Below, piece after piece: positions 1 through 9,038 of a stretch of DNA of 64,000 nt. A program made the translations under genes and the position numbers. The stretch's first letter is position 1, and each line of letters starts with the position of its first letter. The notes beneath the pieces were generated by a model. It was not told where the DNA came from. It saw only the letters and a list, made by a program, of their open reading frames with translations, and searched no databases. Origin of the DNA: Novosphingobium barchaimii LL02 (lineage in GTDB: Bacteria > Pseudomonadota > Alphaproteobacteria > Sphingomonadales > Sphingomonadaceae); NCBI RefSeq assembly GCF_001046635.1, contig NZ_KQ130454.1, positions 728,501 to 792,500 of the forward strand, written 5' to 3'.

Positions 1-363
1 GCGCAGGTTTGCCTCACCCGTGGTGGGATCGACGCCCGGAACCTGGAAGCCGGCGGCGATCGCCTTCACCTGGCCTTCGGAGTAGCCCAGCTGCGCCAGG
101 TCGCGGAAAGCGACGTGGTTGAGCGAGTGGCAGGCCGAGCAGACTTCCTTGTAGACCTGGAAGCCGCGCTGCAGCTGCTGCTTGTCGAACTTGCCGAAGG
201 CGCCGTCGCTGGCGAAGGCCACTTCCTTGGGGTGGAGGTGGAATTCATGCTCGGCGGTTGGCGCTGCCGGGTCAGTCGCCCAGGTGTAGAAACCCAGGCC
301 GAACGACCACGCCAGCGCGACTGTGAAGAACAGCCCGACGAGGATCGAGAGAATGCGTGCCAT
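1..363 (-). CDS. petC: Cytochrome c1 (N-terminal part, cut by window edge)
   Basis: Haem-c subunit of the cytochrome bc1 complex, which passes electrons from the Rieske protein to cytochrome c on the periplasmic side. Only the first 121 codons lie in the window and the frame is still open at base 1. The product starts MARILSILVGLFFTVALAW, a hydrophobic export segment, and carries the haem-binding CSACH at residues 75-79 inside the typical context GFQVYKEVCSACHSLNHVAF. It follows petB by 28 bases and completes the petA-petB-petC order usual in alphaproteobacteria. The C-terminal membrane anchor and the methionine haem ligand lie outside the window. Confidence 0.95.
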   Translation of the reverse strand, partial: MARILSILVGLFFTVALAWSFGLGFYTWATDPAAPTAEHEFHLHPKEVAFASDGAFGKFDKQQLQRGFQVYKEVCSACHSLNHVAFRDLAQLGYSEGQVKAIAAGFQVPGVDPTTGEANLR

Positions 364-391
364 GTCTTTCGTCTTCCGTTCTAGCTGTTGA

Positions 392-1681
392 TCAAACGCT
401 GCCCGAGGGAGCGAGCTGGGCGGCTTCATCCGTACCGAGAACGGACTCGGTAATGGAGTAAGGCAGCGGCAGCGGCTTCTCGATGGCGGAGACGATCGGC
501 AGGACGATCAGGAAGTGCGCGAAGTAGTACAGCGCGGCGAGCTGGCTGATCATCACGTAGGGCTCTGCCGCCGCGGCGCCGCCGCAGTAGAACAGGACCG
601 CCATCGCGGGGATCAGGCCGAACCAGAAGAACTTCTTGTACAGCGGGCGATAGCTGCCCGAGCGCACCGGAGACTTGTCGAGCCAGGGCAGGAAAAACCA
701 CACCAGGATCGCGCCGAACATGGCGAGCACGCCCATCAGCTTGGCCGGGATGAAGAAGAAGTCCTGGGTGAAGGCACGCAGGATCGCGTAGAACGGCCAG
801 AAATACCATTCCGGGACGATGTGCGCAGGCGTGCTCATCGGGTTGGCCGGAATGTAGTTGTCCGGGTGGCCCAGCGAGTTCGGGAAGTAGAACAGCATCA
901 GGCTGAACACGATCGCGAACACGCCGATGAACCAGCCGTCCTTGGCCACGTAATAGGGGTAGAAGGGCACCGTGTCGCTCTCGGCCTTCACTTCCACGCC
1001 GGTCGGGTTCGACGAGCCGGGGATGTGGAGCGCCCAGATGTGCAGGATCACCACTCCCAGGATCACGAAGGGCAGCAGGTAGTGGAGCGAGAAGAAGCGG
1101 TTGAGCGCGGCGTTATCGGGCGCGAAACCGCCGAGCAGCCACTGCTGGAGCGGTTCGCCCACGAAGGGGATCGCGCCGAACAGGCCGGTGATGACCTTGG
1201 CCCCCCAGAAGCTCATCTGGCCCCAGGGAAGCACGTAGCCCATGAAGGCGGTGGCCATCATCAGCAGGAAGATCACGACGCCCAGCAGCCACACCATCTC
1301 GCGCGGGGCCTTGTAGGACCCGTAGTAGAAGCCGCGGAAGATGTGGACGTAGATGACGATGAAGAACATCGAGGCGCCGTTGGCGTGCGCATAGCGCATC
1401 ATCCAGCCCCAGTTCACGTCGCGCACGGTCATTTCGATGGTGTCGAACGCCACCGCCGTGTTGGCCGCATAGTGCATGGCCATGACGATGCCGGTGACGA
1501 TCTGGACGATCAGGCACAGCGCGGCCAGGAAACCGAAGTTCCAGAAATAGTTGAGGTTGCGCGGCACCGGATAGCCGGCGCCGACCGAATTGAATACCAG
1601 CCGGGGGAGCGGCAGCCGGTCATCCATCCACTGCATGAAGGGATGGCTTGGCTTGTATTCGTTGGCCCAGGGAAAGCTCAT
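392..1681 (-). CDS. petB: Cytochrome b of the bc1 complex
   Basis: Polytopic, di-haem subunit of ubiquinol-cytochrome c reductase and the site of quinol oxidation and quinone reduction. The 429 aa length is normal for bacterial cytochrome b. Visible marks are the first haem-histidine region (RYAHANGAS followed by YVHIFRGFYY), the second pair in FFSLHYLLPF and VILHIWALH, and the Qo-site PEWYF motif. The protein is strongly hydrophobic throughout. It lies 22 bases downstream of petA and is presumably co-transcribed with it. Confidence 0.97.
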   Translation of the reverse strand: MSFPWANEYKPSHPFMQWMDDRLPLPRLVFNSVGAGYPVPRNLNYFWNFGFLAALCLIVQIVTGIVMAMHYAANTAVAFDTIEMTVRDVNWGWMMRYAHANGASMFFIVIYVHIFRGFYYGSYKAPREMVWLLGVVIFLLMMATAFMGYVLPWGQMSFWGAKVITGLFGAIPFVGEPLQQWLLGGFAPDNAALNRFFSLHYLLPFVILGVVILHIWALHIPGSSNPTGVEVKAESDTVPFYPYYVAKDGWFIGVFAIVFSLMLFYFPNSLGHPDNYIPANPMSTPAHIVPEWYFWPFYAILRAFTQDFFFIPAKLMGVLAMFGAILVWFFLPWLDKSPVRSGSYRPLYKKFFWFGLIPAMAVLFYCGGAAAAEPYVMISQLAALYYFAHFLIVLPIVSAIEKPLPLPYSITESVLGTDEAAQLAPSGSV

Positions 1682-1703
1682 ATTGTGATCCTCTCTCTTG
1701 GCC

Positions 1704-2237
1704 TCAACCGATCTGGACGACGGTATCTGTGGTGAAGGCGTATTCCGGAACCTCTAGGTTCTTGGGCGCGGGGCCCTTACGGATACGGGCGGCAGTGTCG
1801 TAGGCAGAACCGTGGCAGGGGCAGAAATATCCGCCAAACTCGCCCTTGATCTCACCCTCGCCGGCGCCCAGCGGCACACAGCCGAGATGGGTGCACACGC
1901 CCATGGTGATGAGCCAGTTTTCCTTGCCCTCCTTGGTCCGCTCGGCAAGCGTCTGGGGATCGCGCAGCGACGCAGTATCGACCGCGTTGGCTTCCTCGAT
2001 CTCCTTGGGAGTGAGATTGCGCACGAAGACGGGCTGTTTGCGGAACACCGCCTTGATCGCCTGCCCCGGCTGAATCGCGGAAATGTCGATCTCGGTCGAA
2101 GAAGCCGCCAGCACGTCTGCGGATGCCGACATCTGGCTGACCAGGGGAATTACGACCCCCACGCCCGCGATACCCGCGGCGCTTACTGCGGCGATATTAA
2201 TGAAATCGCGCCGCCGCACGCCCTCTGTTTCTGCCAT
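1704..2237 (-). CDS. petA: Rieske iron-sulfur protein of the bc1 complex
   Basis: [2Fe-2S] subunit that takes an electron from quinol at the Qo site and hands it to cytochrome c1. I use the ATG at 2237, giving 177 aa; a GTG 27 bases upstream is also in frame but adds nothing family-like. The N-terminus has the twin-arginine signal RRRDFINIAAVSAAGIAGVG, which also serves as membrane anchor. The cluster ligands are in CTHLGC (C115, H117, disulfide C120) and CPCH (C139, disulfide C141, H142). It is the first gene of the pet operon. Confidence 0.96.
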   Translation of the reverse strand: MAETEGVRRRDFINIAAVSAAGIAGVGVVIPLVSQMSASADVLAASSTEIDISAIQPGQAIKAVFRKQPVFVRNLTPKEIEEANAVDTASLRDPQTLAERTKEGKENWLITMGVCTHLGCVPLGAGEGEIKGEFGGYFCPCHGSAYDTAARIRKGPAPKNLEVPEYAFTTDTVVQIG

Positions 2238-2267
2238 GTTTGCCCTTGCCTTGCTTTCGACCACCTA

Positions 2268-2284
2268 CTGTCGGAATCCGACAG
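2268..2284. promoter_or_regulatory. Perfect 7-bp inverted repeat in the petA leader
   Basis: CTGTCGG-AAT-CCGACAG has perfect arms and a 3-base centre. It sits 31 bases upstream of the petA start codon, inside the predicted leader. It could be an operator for a dimeric regulator or a small mRNA hairpin. I do not recognise the regulator. Confidence 0.4.
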
Positions 2285-2372
2285 GAGGCCAATCTTGACC
2301 ATCGGTAAGCCTGGTATCCCCGTTTCGGTTCGCGCACCGGGCACTGCCCGACATTCTCCCGACTTTGCGGGC

Positions 2373-2401
2373 CTGATATACACGAAAGGCCACCGTGCCA
2401 A
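2373..2401 (-). promoter_or_regulatory. Candidate sigma70-type promoter of petABC
   Basis: Read on the minus strand, TTGGCA (2401-2396) and TATCAG (2378-2373) are separated by exactly 17 bases and point toward petA. They match the -35 and -10 consensus at 5/6 and 4/6 positions. Transcription would start near 2366 and give a leader of about 130 nt containing the hairpin at 2268-2284. Found by eye only. Confidence 0.4.
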
Positions 2402-2463
2402 CCGCCTTTTTGGTCGGTCGGCGATGCATCCTGGCAGCAATGCATCAATAGATCACGAAGTAA

Positions 2464-3246
2464 TCAGGGCAATCCGATCAACGACATCTGCCGTCCATAG
2501 CTGGCTTCCGACCGATGCGTGGCCCGCCGGAACGAAAAGAATTGCTGCGGCGCACTATAAGTATCGAGGCGCAGGCCCTGAACGCTGCCGATCCCGGCGC
2601 CGCGCAGTCGGCCCAGCACATAGGCTTCGAGGTCGAACTGGTAGTGACCCGGGCGGCCCTCATCGAAGCAGCACGCGTTAACGGGGTGGTCGGCGACGAA
2701 TCGATCGCGAAAACCTTCGTCCACTTCGTAGGAGGCGCGCGCGATGCACGGACCCACTGCCGCGGCGATGCTTTCGCGCCGGGCGCCCAGCTTCTCCATC
2801 GCCGCGATCGTCGCGTCGGTCACGCCGCCGATCGCGCCCTTCCAGCCGGCATGGGCAGCGCCGACGACGCCCGCCTCGCGGTCTGCGAAAAGAACAGGGG
2901 CGCAGTCGGCGGTAAGGATGCCCAGCAGCAGGCCGGGCCGGTCAGTGACGATGGCGTCGGCGTGGGGGCGATCGGCCTCGGGCCAAAGGTCCGCGCCTGC
3001 CGTCACGCAATCGGCGGAATGGACCTGGTAGACCGTGACCAGCCGCGCCCCCGGCAACACCGCCCCGGCCGCGAGCGCCCGGTTGCGGGCGACCCGCTCT
3101 GGCTCATCGCCCGCGCCGTGGCCGACATTGAGACCTGCGACATCGCCTTCACTCACCCCGCCCCGGCGGCCGAGGAAGCCGTGCGGCAGTCCCTCGAGCA
3201 CGTCGGCGCGGTTGACCTCGACAGGCTCCATCTCGAAATCAGCCAA
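2464..3246 (-). CDS. pgeF: Peptidoglycan editing factor PgeF / LACC1-like purine nucleoside phosphorylase
   Basis: Member of the YfiH/LACC1 family (once called multicopper polyphenol oxidase), a cytoplasmic zinc enzyme with purine nucleoside phosphorylase/deaminase activity, linked in E. coli to fidelity of peptidoglycan precursors. The 260 aa length is normal. The zinc-site motifs are present: VYQVHSADC, TADCAPVLF and GAAHAGWKG. Its ATG lies inside the last codons of pepN (8-base overlap), so the two are likely translated together. Confidence 0.88.
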   Translation of the reverse strand: MADFEMEPVEVNRADVLEGLPHGFLGRRGGVSEGDVAGLNVGHGAGDEPERVARNRALAAGAVLPGARLVTVYQVHSADCVTAGADLWPEADRPHADAIVTDRPGLLLGILTADCAPVLFADREAGVVGAAHAGWKGAIGGVTDATIAAMEKLGARRESIAAAVGPCIARASYEVDEGFRDRFVADHPVNACCFDEGRPGHYQFDLEAYVLGRLRGAGIGSVQGLRLDTYSAPQQFFSFRRATHRSEASYGRQMSLIGLP

Positions 3247-5893
3247 GGCTTTTGGTCACCTGCTCGCGCACGTCGCGCGACAGCGTCGGCACCGCGGCGA
3301 TGCGTTCCAGTTCGGCGCGCATCAACGCGGCGCGCACCGGCTCGATCCGCCGCCAGCGGCCCAGAACCGGCACGAAGCGCGCGGCGGTCTGCGGATTGAC
3401 CGGGTCCAGCTTGCGGATCAGTTCCCCGATCATGCGGTAACCCTCGCCGCCCTCGTCATGGAACGCGACGGGGTTGCTGGCGGCCGCCATGTAGAGCGCG
3501 CGCACCCGGTTGGGGTTGGTCATGGTGAAGTCTCCGTGCCCCGCCAGCGCCTTTATATGCTCCAGAACCTCGGGATGAAACGCGCTGCCCTGGAGCGAGA
3601 ACCACTTGTCGATGACCAGCGCATTGCCGGTATAACGCTGGTGGAAGTCGGCCAGTGCCTCGGCCCGCTCGGGCGCGTCGAGGCTGGCCAGGACCATGAG
3701 CGCGCCCTGACGGTCGGTCATGGTATCGGCAGCCCGGTACTGCGCGAGCGCGCGCCTTGCGCCTTCGGCCGGATCACCGGCGGCGATCAAGGTAAGCGCC
3801 TGGGTCTTGATCTTGCGGGCACCGCGCGCCGCCGCATCGCGCCCGTAAGGTACCGCCGCCGCACGGTCGTGCAGGGCCTTCAGGCCCTCGCCGCATTCAC
3901 TGCCAAGCCAGGCCTTGAGCGCCTCGCGCTCGGCATGGATGGCGCCGGGATCGGCAACGAGGAGCTGTTCTGCAAGGTAGGTCTCGGCCGGCAGGATCAT
4001 GAGCTCGCCGCGCATCAGGTCGTCGAGTTCGGGATCGTCGATCACCGCCGCGAAAGCCGCGCCGATCGCTGCACGTCCTTCGGTGCGGGCGGCATCGTCA
4101 AGCCGTCCGCTCACGCCGGCGACGAGGTACTGGACGACGAGGCCCTGCATCGCCTCGTAGCGGGCGAAAGGATCGTCGTCATGCGCTGCCAGGAACACGA
4201 GGTCCTCGTTGGCCCGCGCGAAGTCGATCGCGACGGGGGCGGAGAAGCCGCGGTTGATCGACAGCACCGGAGGCTTGGCGAAACCGTCGAAGGTGAAGCT
4301 GCCGGTATCCTTGTCGAGCACGACCAGCTGCTCGCCCGAATGCGCGCCGGTGTCGCGGTCGTAAAGGGCGATCCGCAGCGGGATCGGCACCGGCTGCTTT
4401 TCCGGCTGTCCCGGCGTCGCAGGTACGGCCTGGGTCAGGGTCAGCGTCGTTCGAGCACCATCGTGGTCCAGCTCCACCGTCAGCTGCGGGGTGCCCGCCT
4501 GCGAGTACCAGAGGCGGAACTGGGTGAGGTCCAGCCCGGCGCCGTCCTCGATCGCCTTGACGAAATCCTCGCAGGTGGCCGCTTCGCCGTCGTGACGCGC
4601 GAAATACAGGTCGGTACCTGCGCGGAATCGCTCGGGCCCGGCCATGGTGCGCATCATGCGGATCACCTCGGCGCCCTTGTTGTAGACGGTCGCGGTGTAG
4701 AAGTTGCTGATTTCCTGATAGGAATCGGGGCGGATCGGGTGAGCCAGCGGGCCGGAATCCTCAGGGAACTGGGCGATACGCAGAACGCGCACGTCCTCAA
4801 TCCGCTTGACCGCCGCAGAGCCCATGTCCGCGCTGAACATCTGGTCGCGCAGCACCGTGAAGCCTTCCTTGAGACTCAACTGGAACCAGTCGCGGCAGGT
4901 CACGCGGTTGCCCGACCAGTTGTGGAAGTATTCGTGGCCGATCACCCCCTCGACCGCGTCGTAGTCCGCATCGGTGGCGGTTTCCGGGTCGGCCAGGACA
5001 TAGCGGGTGTTGAAGACGTTGAGGCCCTTGTTCTCCATCGCGCCCATGTTGAAATCGGACACGGCGACGATGTTGAACAGGTCGAGGTCATATTCGCGCC
5101 CGAAGGCTTCCTCGTCCCACTTCATCGAATTGATCAGCGAGTCCATCGCGTGCTGGGTGCGGTCCTCGTCGCCCGGGCGGACCCAGATGTTGAGGTCCAC
5201 CTTGCGGCCGCCCATGGTCGTGAACGTATCGTGATTGGCGACCAGATCGCCCGCGACGAGGGCGAAAAGGTAGCTCGGCTTGGGCCAGGGATCATGCCAC
5301 TCGGCCCAGTGGGTGCCGTCCTCGCCTTCGCCGGTGGCGGTGCAGTTGCCGTTCGCCAGCAGGACCGGAAACTGCGCCTTGTCGCCGCGCATCTTCACCG
5401 AATAGGTGGACAGCACATCGGGACGGTCGGGGAAGAAGGTGATGCGGCGGAACCCTTCCGCCTCGCACTGGGTGCACAGCATCCCATTCGAGGCATAAAG
5501 GCCCATGAGCTGGCTGTTGGCGGCCGGATTGACGGCGGTTTCGACCTCGACGCTATGCGCCTCGCCGGTCAGTTCGACCAGCAGGTCAGGTCCGTCGAGC
5601 CGCCAGTCGTTCACTTCGCGCCCGTCGACACGCACGGCAAGCGGGGCGATCTGATCGCCGTTGAGGCGCAGCGTCGATGTGCCGTTACCCTCAGGGTTGC
5701 GGGTGACCGAAAGGGTCGAGACGACATGCGTGGCATCCACGCCCAGACGGAAATCCAGCAGGACCTGCGGGATCAGCCAGGCGGGCGGCAGGTAATCTTC
5801 GCGGTGGATAACCGGCGGGGCCTGCGGCGGCGGCGCGGCATCTGCGATCTGGGTGTTTTCCACGGGCTCGGCGGGTCTGCTGGCGATATCCAT
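3239..5893 (-). CDS. pepN: Aminopeptidase N (M1 family)
   Basis: Cytosolic zinc aminopeptidase that trims N-terminal residues during peptide turnover. The M1 exopeptidase motif GAMENKGLN (about residues 282-290) and the zinc motif HEYFHNWSGNR (HExxH, about residues 319-323) are intact. I chose the ATG at 5893 (884 aa), which matches E. coli-type PepN; the frame stays open another 93 bases upstream, but that segment has no family character. The gene is divergent from the SDR gene at 5992 and overlaps pgeF. Confidence 0.95.
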   Translation of the reverse strand: MDIASRPAEPVENTQIADAAPPPQAPPVIHREDYLPPAWLIPQVLLDFRLGVDATHVVSTLSVTRNPEGNGTSTLRLNGDQIAPLAVRVDGREVNDWRLDGPDLLVELTGEAHSVEVETAVNPAANSQLMGLYASNGMLCTQCEAEGFRRITFFPDRPDVLSTYSVKMRGDKAQFPVLLANGNCTATGEGEDGTHWAEWHDPWPKPSYLFALVAGDLVANHDTFTTMGGRKVDLNIWVRPGDEDRTQHAMDSLINSMKWDEEAFGREYDLDLFNIVAVSDFNMGAMENKGLNVFNTRYVLADPETATDADYDAVEGVIGHEYFHNWSGNRVTCRDWFQLSLKEGFTVLRDQMFSADMGSAAVKRIEDVRVLRIAQFPEDSGPLAHPIRPDSYQEISNFYTATVYNKGAEVIRMMRTMAGPERFRAGTDLYFARHDGEAATCEDFVKAIEDGAGLDLTQFRLWYSQAGTPQLTVELDHDGARTTLTLTQAVPATPGQPEKQPVPIPLRIALYDRDTGAHSGEQLVVLDKDTGSFTFDGFAKPPVLSINRGFSAPVAIDFARANEDLVFLAAHDDDPFARYEAMQGLVVQYLVAGVSGRLDDAARTEGRAAIGAAFAAVIDDPELDDLMRGELMILPAETYLAEQLLVADPGAIHAEREALKAWLGSECGEGLKALHDRAAAVPYGRDAAARGARKIKTQALTLIAAGDPAEGARRALAQYRAADTMTDRQGALMVLASLDAPERAEALADFHQRYTGNALVIDKWFSLQGSAFHPEVLEHIKALAGHGDFTMTNPNRVRALYMAAASNPVAFHDEGGEGYRMIGELIRKLDPVNPQTAARFVPVLGRWRRIEPVRAALMRAELERIAAVPTLSRDVREQVTKSLG

Positions 5894-5991
5894 GCCCGCA
5901 TACTTAGAGGCTCGGCGGTCGATTGCCAGCGCGGGCGATGCGATTTCGGTGCGAGGGTTGCCCACCCGCGCCGGGGTGGTAGGCATGGGCG

Positions 5992-6837
5992 ATGCCCCGC
6001 CTCTTCATCTTCGGCCTCGGTTACACCGCGCGTTTCATCGCCGCCCGCTTCGAACGGCGCGGCTGGGAAGTGATCTCGACGGGCAGCGAAGGCACTCTCG
6101 CCTTCGATGACGCGGGTAATGTGCGGATGGCGCTGGCCGATGCCGACCATGTGCTCTCCTCCGTCCCGCCGGGCCGCGAGGGGCGCGGCGAACCGCTCGA
6201 CCCGGTGCTGGACCTTTACGCGGATGCGCTGAAAGGAAGGGCGCTGTCCTATCTTTCCTCCACCGGGGTCTACGGCGACACCGGCGGCGCCTGGGTGGAC
6301 GAAAGCGCGCCGATCGGCACCGGCCGCCGCACCGCGCGGGCCGAAGCGGACGCGGCATGGCAGGCGCTGGGGGCACGGGTCTACCGCCTGCCCGGCATTT
6401 ACGGCCCCGGTCGCTCGATCTTCGAGCGGCTGGCCGAGGGCCGCGCCCATCGCATCGACCTACCCGGGCAAGTGTTCAGCCGTGTCCATGTCGAGGATAT
6501 CGCCGCCGGGGTGCTCGCCGGCATCGCCGCGCCGGGCGGAGCGTACAACCTTGCCGATGACCTGCCCTGCGCGCAGAACCGGCTGGTGGAGGAGGCCTGC
6601 CGCCTTACCGGGACGCGGCCGCCGCTGCTGCAATCGCTGGAGCAGGCAAACCTCTCACCGATGGCGCAGGCTTTCTATGCGGAGAACCGGCGCGTCACCA
6701 ACGGCAAGGCCAAAGCCGTGCTGGGCTGGCGGCCGCGCTATCCCACTTACGTCGAGGGCCTTCGCGCGCTCAGGGCGACAACCAGCCCCGCCGTGGCCAG
6801 CACCGCCCCGGCTCCTGCCAGCAGCGACCAGCGGTAA
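5992..6837 (+). CDS. NAD(P)-dependent epimerase/reductase-like protein (extended SDR)
   Basis: Rossmann-fold protein of the YeeZ-like extended SDR group, 281 aa; the substrate is unknown. It opens with MPRLFIFGLGYTARFIAARF, a GxGxxxxxxA-type dinucleotide loop. YLSSTGVYGDTGG supplies the SDR serine/threonine and tyrosine positions, and VEDIAAGVLAG is typical of the epimerase branch. The last 30 codons overlap the 3' end of the convergent EamA gene (6747-6837), and that stretch is low in family character. Such proteins are often annotated only as sugar nucleotide epimerases; I would not assign a pathway. Confidence 0.8.
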   Translation: MPRLFIFGLGYTARFIAARFERRGWEVISTGSEGTLAFDDAGNVRMALADADHVLSSVPPGREGRGEPLDPVLDLYADALKGRALSYLSSTGVYGDTGGAWVDESAPIGTGRRTARAEADAAWQALGARVYRLPGIYGPGRSIFERLAEGRAHRIDLPGQVFSRVHVEDIAAGVLAGIAAPGGAYNLADDLPCAQNRLVEEACRLTGTRPPLLQSLEQANLSPMAQAFYAENRRVTNGKAKAVLGWRPRYPTYVEGLRALRATTSPAVASTAPAPASSDQR

Positions 6838-7664
6838 CCCTCCAGCACCGTCGAAAACAGCATCGCGATCACCACCACGGCAACGCCGTTGTAGGCCGCG
6901 CGCCCGGCGCCCAGCTGGCGGATCAGCGTGTAATAAAGCGGGAACGTCACCACCGAACCGAACAGGGCGAGATAGGCGGTGCCCAGCCAGTATCCGCCAT
7001 CGGTCGGCAGCACCGGGGGCCCGGCAATGGCAAAGGCCAGCGCGGCGTCGCACAGCGTGCCGTAGAGCATCGCCCATGCCAGCAGGCTTACCATCGGCAG
7101 GCGCTGGCCGACCTCGTTGGCCTGGATCACGTTCGATACCGAGGCGCACATCATCGCGATCAGGGCGAAGATCACGCCCAGCAGGACCTTGTCGCCCAGC
7201 GGCGCTTCATGCGCTTCGTGAAGCAGCAGCAGGGCGATGCCGGCGATGGCGACGGCGCTGCCAACGGCAAAGCGGGGCAGGATCGGCTGCTTGAGCATGA
7301 CCCGCGCCAGCACGGTGTTGGGCACCAGCAACAGCGCGATCATGACCGCGACGATGCCCGAGGTAAGGTACATCTCGGCGCGGTAGACGAAGTTGTAGTT
7401 GCCGCAGAACTGCGTCACGCCGACGAGGAAGGCCAGCCAGTGGCCCTCTCTCCCGATCCTGAGGTTGCGGCGCATCGCGGCGGCGACGATGAACATCGCC
7501 GGGGTCGCCAGGGCAAAGCGCCAGGTCACCGACCAACTGGCCGGAACATGGCCGATCTGGCCGGTAATCACCCACCAGGTCGACCCCCATATCAGCGCCA
7601 CGAGCAGGAACGGCAGCGCCACTGCCGGGCGCAGCATCGACTGCGCCGAAGCATCCACGCTCAT
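6747..7664 (-). CDS. EamA/DMT-family transporter
   Basis: Inner-membrane exporter of the drug/metabolite transporter superfamily, 305 aa, with about ten hydrophobic segments in two EamA repeats. It starts MSVDASAQSMLRPAVALPFL followed by the family hallmark ALIWGSTW. The ATG at 7664 forms an ATGA overlap with the stop of the upstream threonine aldolase gene, so the two are coupled; export of an amino acid is a reasonable guess but not shown. The longer frame upstream of this ATG lies inside the aldolase gene and is spurious. Confidence 0.85.
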   Translation of the reverse strand: MSVDASAQSMLRPAVALPFLLVALIWGSTWWVITGQIGHVPASWSVTWRFALATPAMFIVAAAMRRNLRIGREGHWLAFLVGVTQFCGNYNFVYRAEMYLTSGIVAVMIALLLVPNTVLARVMLKQPILPRFAVGSAVAIAGIALLLLHEAHEAPLGDKVLLGVIFALIAMMCASVSNVIQANEVGQRLPMVSLLAWAMLYGTLCDAALAFAIAGPPVLPTDGGYWLGTAYLALFGSVVTFPLYYTLIRQLGAGRAAYNGVAVVVIAMLFSTVLEGYRWSLLAGAGAVLATAGLVVALSARRPST

Positions 7665-8662
7665 AAGGATGCGATCGCTTTCGCCAGCGGGCCGACATGC
7701 TCGGCCCGTGCGTCCCACGAAGTCACCAGCCGCGCTGCATCGGCGCCCCAGTCGTAGAAAGCGAAGCCCGCGCCGCGCAGGGCTTCGCGCTCGGCGGCGG
7801 TGCAGGTCAGGAACACCTCGTTCGCCTCGACCGGATGGAGCAGGCGGCCCGGCGCGGCGGCGGCGATCTCGGCCGCGGCGGCGTTGGCGGCGCGCGCATT
7901 GTCTAGCCACAGGTCGTTTTCAAGCATGGCCAGGATCTGCGCGGCCATGAACCGGCCTTTGGACTGGAGGTGCCCGGCCCGCTTGCGGCGATAGCGGATC
8001 GCCCTTGCCGCCTCGACATCGAAGAAGACGATGGCCTCGGCGCTCATCCCGCCGTTCTTGACGAAGCCGAAGCTCAGCACGTCGACATCGCCCGCCGCCT
8101 CGGCCGGGGTGCAGCCCAGATGCGCCGCCGCATTCGCGAAGCGGGCGCCGTCCATGTGCAGACCGAGCCCGCGTGTTTTTGCGAAGGCGGCGATGGCGGC
8201 GACCTCGTCCGGGCGGTAGACGCAGCCATATTCGCTGGCCTGGGTGATCGAGATCGCGTGGGGCTGAACCTGATGGACGTCGTCGCGGATGATATCGACC
8301 ACCGCCGCCAGCGTCTGCGGCGTTACCTTGGCGCTGGCGCCGTCCGCCAGCAGCAGCTTGGCGCCGTGAAGAAAGAAGCCGGGCGCGCCGGCCTCGTCCA
8401 TCTCGATATGCGCCTCGCGGTGGCACACGGCGGCGCCATGCGGCTGCACCAGCGAGGCAAGCGCGAGGCAGTTGGCCGCCGTGCCGGTCGCGGTCCACAG
8501 CACCGCGCACTCGCGCCCGAACAGCGCGGAGAACGCCCCGTCCAGTCGGCGGCTCAGCGCGTCGTTATCGTAAGGCGCATCAGGGGCGTCGGCCGCCATC
8601 ATCGCCTTCCAGACGGCGGGATGCACGGCGGCGGCATTGTCGGAGGTGAACTGCATGGCCAT
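7661..8662 (-). CDS. ltaE: Low-specificity L-threonine aldolase / beta-eliminating lyase
   Basis: PLP enzyme of fold type I that cleaves L-threonine or allo-threonine to glycine and acetaldehyde. 333 aa, the usual size. GLHMDGARFANA carries the conserved aspartate and arginine of the family. The PLP lysine is probably in FGFVKNGG (about residue 203). ATG codons at 8662 and 8656 are both possible starts. It is the first gene of a two-gene unit with the EamA transporter. Confidence 0.88.
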   Translation of the reverse strand: MAMQFTSDNAAAVHPAVWKAMMAADAPDAPYDNDALSRRLDGAFSALFGRECAVLWTATGTAANCLALASLVQPHGAAVCHREAHIEMDEAGAPGFFLHGAKLLLADGASAKVTPQTLAAVVDIIRDDVHQVQPHAISITQASEYGCVYRPDEVAAIAAFAKTRGLGLHMDGARFANAAAHLGCTPAEAAGDVDVLSFGFVKNGGMSAEAIVFFDVEAARAIRYRRKRAGHLQSKGRFMAAQILAMLENDLWLDNARAANAAAAEIAAAAPGRLLHPVEANEVFLTCTAAEREALRGAGFAFYDWGADAARLVTSWDARAEHVGPLAKAIASL

Positions 8663-8740
8663 ATGCCCTGTAAGGGCGCGCGGCCCGCGTCAAGCGCCCA
8701 TCAGACATCGCCCCATCGAACACGAAGAGGAGAACCACCC

Positions 8741-9031
8741 ATGGTCGGCGTCACCATCACCAAGCACGAAACCGGCTCCACCGGCGAATATCATGCCCAT
8801 GTGGCGGACAGCGACCAGATCGGCCGCCTGACATGGACGGCGCGCGGCGGCGTCCACTACGCCGAACACACGCTGGTGCCGCAGGAGATCGGCGGGCGCG
8901 GCGTGGCGGGAAGGCTGGTTGAGGCGATGGTCGCCGACGCACGGGAAAACGGGTTCAAGATCGGGCCGGTATGCAGCTACGTCGCCGTTGCCTTCCAGCG
9001 CCACCCGGAATGGGCGGACGTGAAGGGATAG
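8741..9031 (+). CDS. Small GNAT-like N-acetyltransferase (YjdJ type)
   Basis: 96 aa single-domain GCN5-like protein of the compact YjdJ/NATD1 group. The acetyl-CoA loop is recognisable in VPQEIGGRGVAGRLVEAMV, and the C-terminus PVCSYVAVAFQRHPEW is diagnostic of the group (conserved C-S-Y and HPE). The start is set by a strong Shine-Dalgarno gaagaggag 8 bases before the ATG at 8741. A much longer frame through this gene begins inside the antisense of ltaE and is not real. Substrate unknown. Confidence 0.85.
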   Translation: MVGVTITKHETGSTGEYHAHVADSDQIGRLTWTARGGVHYAEHTLVPQEIGGRGVAGRLVEAMVADARENGFKIGPVCSYVAVAFQRHPEWADVKG

Positions 9032-9038
9032 GCGCGGC

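Noticed and set aside
3035-6073. 1012-codon open frame on the plus strand
   Set aside because: Fully antisense to pepN and pgeF. High-GC third positions make long antisense frames; its translation has no domain and is Arg/His-rich.
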